Positions 61,180 to 64,000 of a DNA stretch of 64,000 bases are shown here, piece after piece. Origin of the DNA: Saccharopolyspora gloriosae (GTDB lineage: Bacteria; Actinomycetota; Actinomycetes; Mycobacteriales; Pseudonocardiaceae); NCBI RefSeq assembly GCF_022828475.1, contig NZ_CP059557.1, positions 186,001-250,000 of the forward strand. The letters are read 5' to 3'. The notes beneath the pieces were generated by a model, which was given only the letters and a program-made list of their open reading frames with translations, had not been told where the DNA came from and did no database searches. The position numbers and the translations under genes were made by a program. The number at the start of each line of letters is the position of its first letter. Position 1 is the first letter of the stretch.

Positions 61180-61430
61180 GGGAAGCGACGGACTGCTTCG
61201 CGGCGAAGCCGTGCAGTAGGGCGGCGAAGCCCGCGAAGGGCGGCGAAGCCCCGCCTGCCTTGCGGCCGGAGGCCGTGCCTGTATGTGCGAAGCACACAGC
61301 CCACGTCACAAAGCCGCTCACCGGCGGGTTCTCAGTGGCTTCCTCGCGAGGACGGCCTTTTCCCTCGTGGCGCGGAGCCACTAGGGAAAAAGATCCCGCA
61401 GCGAGGAAGCCACTGAGGTTCCGCTACCCG
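61180..61430. repeat. Structured covarying repeat element, copy B (inverted relative to A)
   Basis: The outer stem CTCAGTGGCTTCCTCGC (61331-61347) pairs perfectly with 61401-61417. The inner stem TTTTCCCT...AGGGAAAA (61358-61371 with 61377-61390) has one mismatch. The reverse complement matches copy A through GCGGAACCTCAG, GGGATCTTTTTCCCTAGTGGCTCCG, GAACCCGCCGGTG, GACGTGGGCT and GTGCTTCGCACATACAGGCAC. It lies between convergent fur (ends 61124) and a minus-strand dynamin gene (ends 61461). The mini-hairpin tail is present but irregular. Confidence 0.75.
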
Positions 61431-61460
61431 GACACCTCAGAAAAGGAGAAACCGGCCGAC

Positions 61461-62936
61461 TCAGTGAACCCGTGAAGCGATCAGGCGTTCGCAGCTGCGG
61501 AGCACCACTCGGACCGCTTCGAGGTGCGCGCGGTCGTGCAGCGGGTTCACCGCTTGGTCCCGCCAGCGCGCCAGCGCGGCCCCGGCCTCCTCGGCCAAGA
61601 TCGACTCCAGGGTGTCCGGCTCCTGGCCCAGCCGCGAGGCCGCGTCCTGGCCCTGCGCGCCCAGCAGTCGCCGTGCCTCGTTCTGCAGCGGGCGGGGGAA
61701 GCTCAGCTGGCCGGACTGCAACGCCGACAGCAGCCGCATCTCCTCCCACTCGGGCGCGTTCGATAGCAACCGCTCGAACTCCCCGCGCAGCTGCTGCACG
61801 CCGGGGCGCGGATTCGCCCGCAGCACCATGTCCACCGCCAGCAGCACCGATCGCGCGCGCAGCACGTCCTGCCGTTCGATGAACTGCTGGTGTACCGCCT
61901 CCTGCAGATCGTTGAGCCTGCTCGCCTCCAGCAGCGTGGCGCTGAGCCGCTTCTGATCCGTGATGCCCTCGGCGAGGGCGGTGAACGCCTGGGCCAGGCC
62001 GAACCGTCCGAAACGGTCCATCAGGTCCTGGCGCACGCTCGGCGGCACCGACTCCGGCGTGGGGTTGTTGGAGAACCGGTCGGACGACAGCAGCAATGTC
62101 TCCAACGCCTTCTCCGGCAACTGCCGCAGGTTGATCAGCGCCGCGAGATCCGCTTCGGTGAACGTGGCCGCCGCCTGCCCCAGCAAGCCGATCACCGGGA
62201 TCGAGTACTGGGTGAACGACCGCACCGCCGGGTCGTCGCGGAACCGCAACGCGATCCGCTCGGCCGCCGCCACCGCGCCGCTGCCCCCGTTGCCCATCTC
62301 ATCGGCGCGGGAGAACGTGATGATCGTGTTGATCGGGGCGCGCCGCGCGAGCTGCAACTCGTGCACCGACTGCAAGAACTGCACGTCGGTCTGCTGCGGG
62401 TAGCGGGTCAGGTACAGCAGCGCGTCCGCCTCGGACAGGATCTGCGCCAGCGCCGACCGCCCCGTGTCCTGCATCGCGGAGGAGGAGACCCCGGGCGTCT
62501 CCAGCAGCGTGATGGCCTGCAGGCCCGGCGCGGGAGCCTCGATCACCAGCCGCGACACCTCGTCCGGCCGCCACCGCTGCAGATCGCGAATCGTGTTCGT
62601 GTCCAGCGTCGTCACCGGTACGTTCTGCACCGCCCCGTGCGGGGTGTGCACGGTGATCCGGGGTTCCGGGCCGTACTGGTAGAAGGTGTTGACCTGCGTG
62701 CTCTCCTCGGCATCGGTCGGCGCGAGCCGCTGGCCCACCAGCGCGTTGATCAGCGTCGACTTGCCGGATTTGACCCGCCCGCTGACCGCGATGCGCAACG
62801 GCTGGTCCAGCCGTTCCAGCCGCCCGCGCAACCAGGCGGAGGTGCGCGGATCGTCCCGGTAGAACGTCATGGTGCGGATCAGCAGCGCACGGGACCGCTC
62901 CAGCAGGTCGCCCTGGGGGACGTCGGGCCGGCTCAT
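61461..62936 (-). CDS. Bacterial dynamin-like GTPase, IniA/DynA type (downstream subunit)
   Basis: 491 residues from ATG 62936. GTPase motifs are G1 G-R-V-K-S-G-K-S-T (about 53-61), G3 E-T-P-G-V and G4 F-S-R-A-D-E, with a long helical C-terminal half (about 250-491) of stalk type. No strong membrane helix. It overlaps the upstream dynamin gene by ATGA, so the two are made together, like IniA/IniC in mycobacteria and DynA/DynB in Streptomyces, which remodel membrane at division septa or under envelope stress. Its 3' end faces the structured element B. Confidence 0.82.
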   Translation of the reverse strand: MSRPDVPQGDLLERSRALLIRTMTFYRDDPRTSAWLRGRLERLDQPLRIAVSGRVKSGKSTLINALVGQRLAPTDAEESTQVNTFYQYGPEPRITVHTPHGAVQNVPVTTLDTNTIRDLQRWRPDEVSRLVIEAPAPGLQAITLLETPGVSSSAMQDTGRSALAQILSEADALLYLTRYPQQTDVQFLQSVHELQLARRAPINTIITFSRADEMGNGGSGAVAAAERIALRFRDDPAVRSFTQYSIPVIGLLGQAAATFTEADLAALINLRQLPEKALETLLLSSDRFSNNPTPESVPPSVRQDLMDRFGRFGLAQAFTALAEGITDQKRLSATLLEASRLNDLQEAVHQQFIERQDVLRARSVLLAVDMVLRANPRPGVQQLRGEFERLLSNAPEWEEMRLLSALQSGQLSFPRPLQNEARRLLGAQGQDAASRLGQEPDTLESILAEEAGAALARWRDQAVNPLHDRAHLEAVRVVLRSCERLIASRVH

Positions 62937-64000
62937 GCCGCGGTGATGCGGTTCGCGGTCAGCATTCCGGCACGCCTGCGCAACAGCGAGAGCTCTTCGA
63001 GTTTCCGGCGGATCTCGCGCGCCCGGTCCTCGCGGTCGACGGCGCTGCGTTCGGCGATGCGCTTGATGCTCTGGATTTCCTTGCTGATCTCCAACTGCGC
63101 TTCCTCGGTGAGCTGGGTGAAGTGCTGGTGCAGCGCGCGATGCGTGGCCCGGATGCCGTCCTTGGCCTCCTTGTTCACGTGGAACACGACGTGCTCCACG
63201 TAGCGCTGCGCGGTCGTCTTGGCCTCGGCTTGGCGGCGGCGCAGCCGGGCATCCGTCTCCTCGTTGAGGCTGCGGCTGCCCAGCAGCAGACCCGCGGAGA
63301 TGGACACGACGTTCAGCAGCGGCAACCCGATCTGGCTGGTGATCAGGCCGAACATGAGCACGCCGCCGTAGGAGCCGCGCAGCCCGGTCAGCACTTGATC
63401 GAGCCGTTTGTACACGCCGTTGCTGGGTTTTTTCAACGGTGTCACCTGGCCGAACGGGTCCGGGATGGGGATCTGTTCGATGCGCGGGCGGATGCTGGGG
63501 TGCTCGCGCAGGAATTCGTCTGTGACCCGGTCGCGCAGCTGTTCGCGGCGGAGGTCGAGCCAGGTGAAGTTCTCCTCGATGGCGGTCGCGAGCGCGCCGT
63601 CGAGCCATTCCACGAAGTCGTCCCAGACGGTCACCGGGTCGGCTTCTTCGAGGGTGTCGCCGATCTGGTTGGTGATGGCCCAGCTGCGTTCGCGGAAGTC
63701 GAACTCGATGTCGGCGAACAGTTCGCCGATGCCGTCGCTGAGGGTCTTCTGCCAGCGTCCGGTGATCCGCCGCAGATCTTCGGAGCGGCGTTGGGCGGTT
63801 TCCAGTTCGATCAACGTTTCCGCGGCGGTTCGCGGACTTTGTCCGGTGAGTTCCGCTTTCAGCGTTTCGCTGAGTTCGTCGACGGCGTCGGCGACGTTCT
63901 GCGCCACGAGCCGGCGGGTGAGCTGATCGTGCTGGCCGAGTGCTTCGCCGCGCAGATATTCGACGAGCTGGGGAAAACCGGATTCGGTGTTGAGCGTGGT
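62933..64000 (-). CDS. Bacterial dynamin-like GTPase (upstream subunit), 5' end outside window
   Basis: About 355 C-terminal residues are visible (open through 64000, entering as L-N-T-E-S-G-F-P-Q-L-V-E-Y). The visible part is the helical stalk plus a hydrophobic paddle, GGVLMFGLITSQIGLPLLNV (about 130 residues before the end), that inserts in membrane, then charged coiled-coil. The GTPase domain lies beyond the window, so the dynamin assignment relies on the paddle, the coiled coil and the partner gene. Its stop overlaps the start of the downstream GTPase (ATGA at 62933-62936). Confidence 0.72.
   Translation of the reverse strand, partial: TTLNTESGFPQLVEYLRGEALGQHDQLTRRLVAQNVADAVDELSETLKAELTGQSPRTAAETLIELETAQRRSEDLRRITGRWQKTLSDGIGELFADIEFDFRERSWAITNQIGDTLEEADPVTVWDDFVEWLDGALATAIEENFTWLDLRREQLRDRVTDEFLREHPSIRPRIEQIPIPDPFGQVTPLKKPSNGVYKRLDQVLTGLRGSYGGVLMFGLITSQIGLPLLNVVSISAGLLLGSRSLNEETDARLRRRQAEAKTTAQRYVEHVVFHVNKEAKDGIRATHRALHQHFTQLTEEAQLEISKEIQSIKRIAERSAVDREDRAREIRRKLEELSLLRRRAGMLTANRITAA

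Noticed and set aside
58830-61304. 824-residue open frame on the minus strand
   Set aside because: It is antisense to the FGGY kinase and fur genes, whose families and motifs are clear; the translation is Arg/Gln/His-rich filler typical of reading a GC-rich gene backwards.

Overview
The window is a high-GC actinobacterial chromosome segment. The best fit is a Pseudonocardiales member of the Saccharopolyspora type, judged from family content only. It carries the arabinogalactan set (GlfT1-like, Emb, GtrA, DprE1, DprE2), several DUF397/XRE-DUF5753 remnants, a bacterial dynamin pair, many GTG starts, and genes whose start codon lies 7-8 bases after a TANNNT -10 box (leaderless). No phage, transposase, CRISPR array or classical biosynthetic cluster was found.

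Layout. 1-9.6 kb: cell-wall arabinan block, with a HicAB-like toxin-antitoxin pair inserted after a GlfT1-like gene, then a single Emb arabinosyltransferase, a GtrA flippase on the other strand, and an operon with TWO tandem dprE1 paralogues plus dprE2. 9.6-13.3 kb: palindromic repeats, a P450/TetR pair with a truncated second P450, and a small antitoxin-like protein. 13.3-17.1 kb: thiolase, prephenate dehydrogenase, tadA with its partner gene, CsbD and tRNA-Ser(CGA). 17.2-24.4 kb: ABC-F protein, LysR/SDR divergent pair with a clear operator, secreted nuclease, a HicAB locus with a frameshifted toxin, and tRNA-Ser(GGA). 24.5-28 kb: esterase, VOC protein, tandem-DUF397 protein beside a headless XRE regulator, and a Cu/Zn-SOD-like lipoprotein.

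28-35 kb: conserved replication/repair block (SRP RNA, dnaX, prolyl oligopeptidase, ybaB, recR) followed by a P-loop kinase with a repeat-encoded insert. 35.3-41.2 kb: complete five-gene oligopeptide ABC importer. 41.2-49.3 kb: EamA/LysR pair, a TIM-barrel glycosidase-like protein, a VanZ/RDD protein, and leuA with a leucine-codon leader peptide. 49.3-55.6 kb: two paralogous small membrane proteins, a FUSC transporter, and a minus-strand group of PIG-V-like mannosyltransferase, nitroreductase, a 57-residue ORF, a kynureninase-like protein lacking the PLP lysine, and an overlapping 51-residue ORF. 55.8-64 kb: lysC-asd, Uma2, FGGY kinase, Fur, and two dynamin-like GTPases, the upstream one cut by the window end.

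The most unusual signal is non-coding. A ~250-bp element occurs twice in inverted orientation (about 13001-13260 and 61180-61430), each time between convergent genes and beside a perfect hairpin. The two copies share long conserved blocks. Their 17-bp outer stem differs at four positions, and every change is compensated on the opposite arm, so selection appears to act on secondary structure. A second family, hairpins with arms GTGAACGGACCGTT/AACGGTCCGTTCAC, occurs at least four times.
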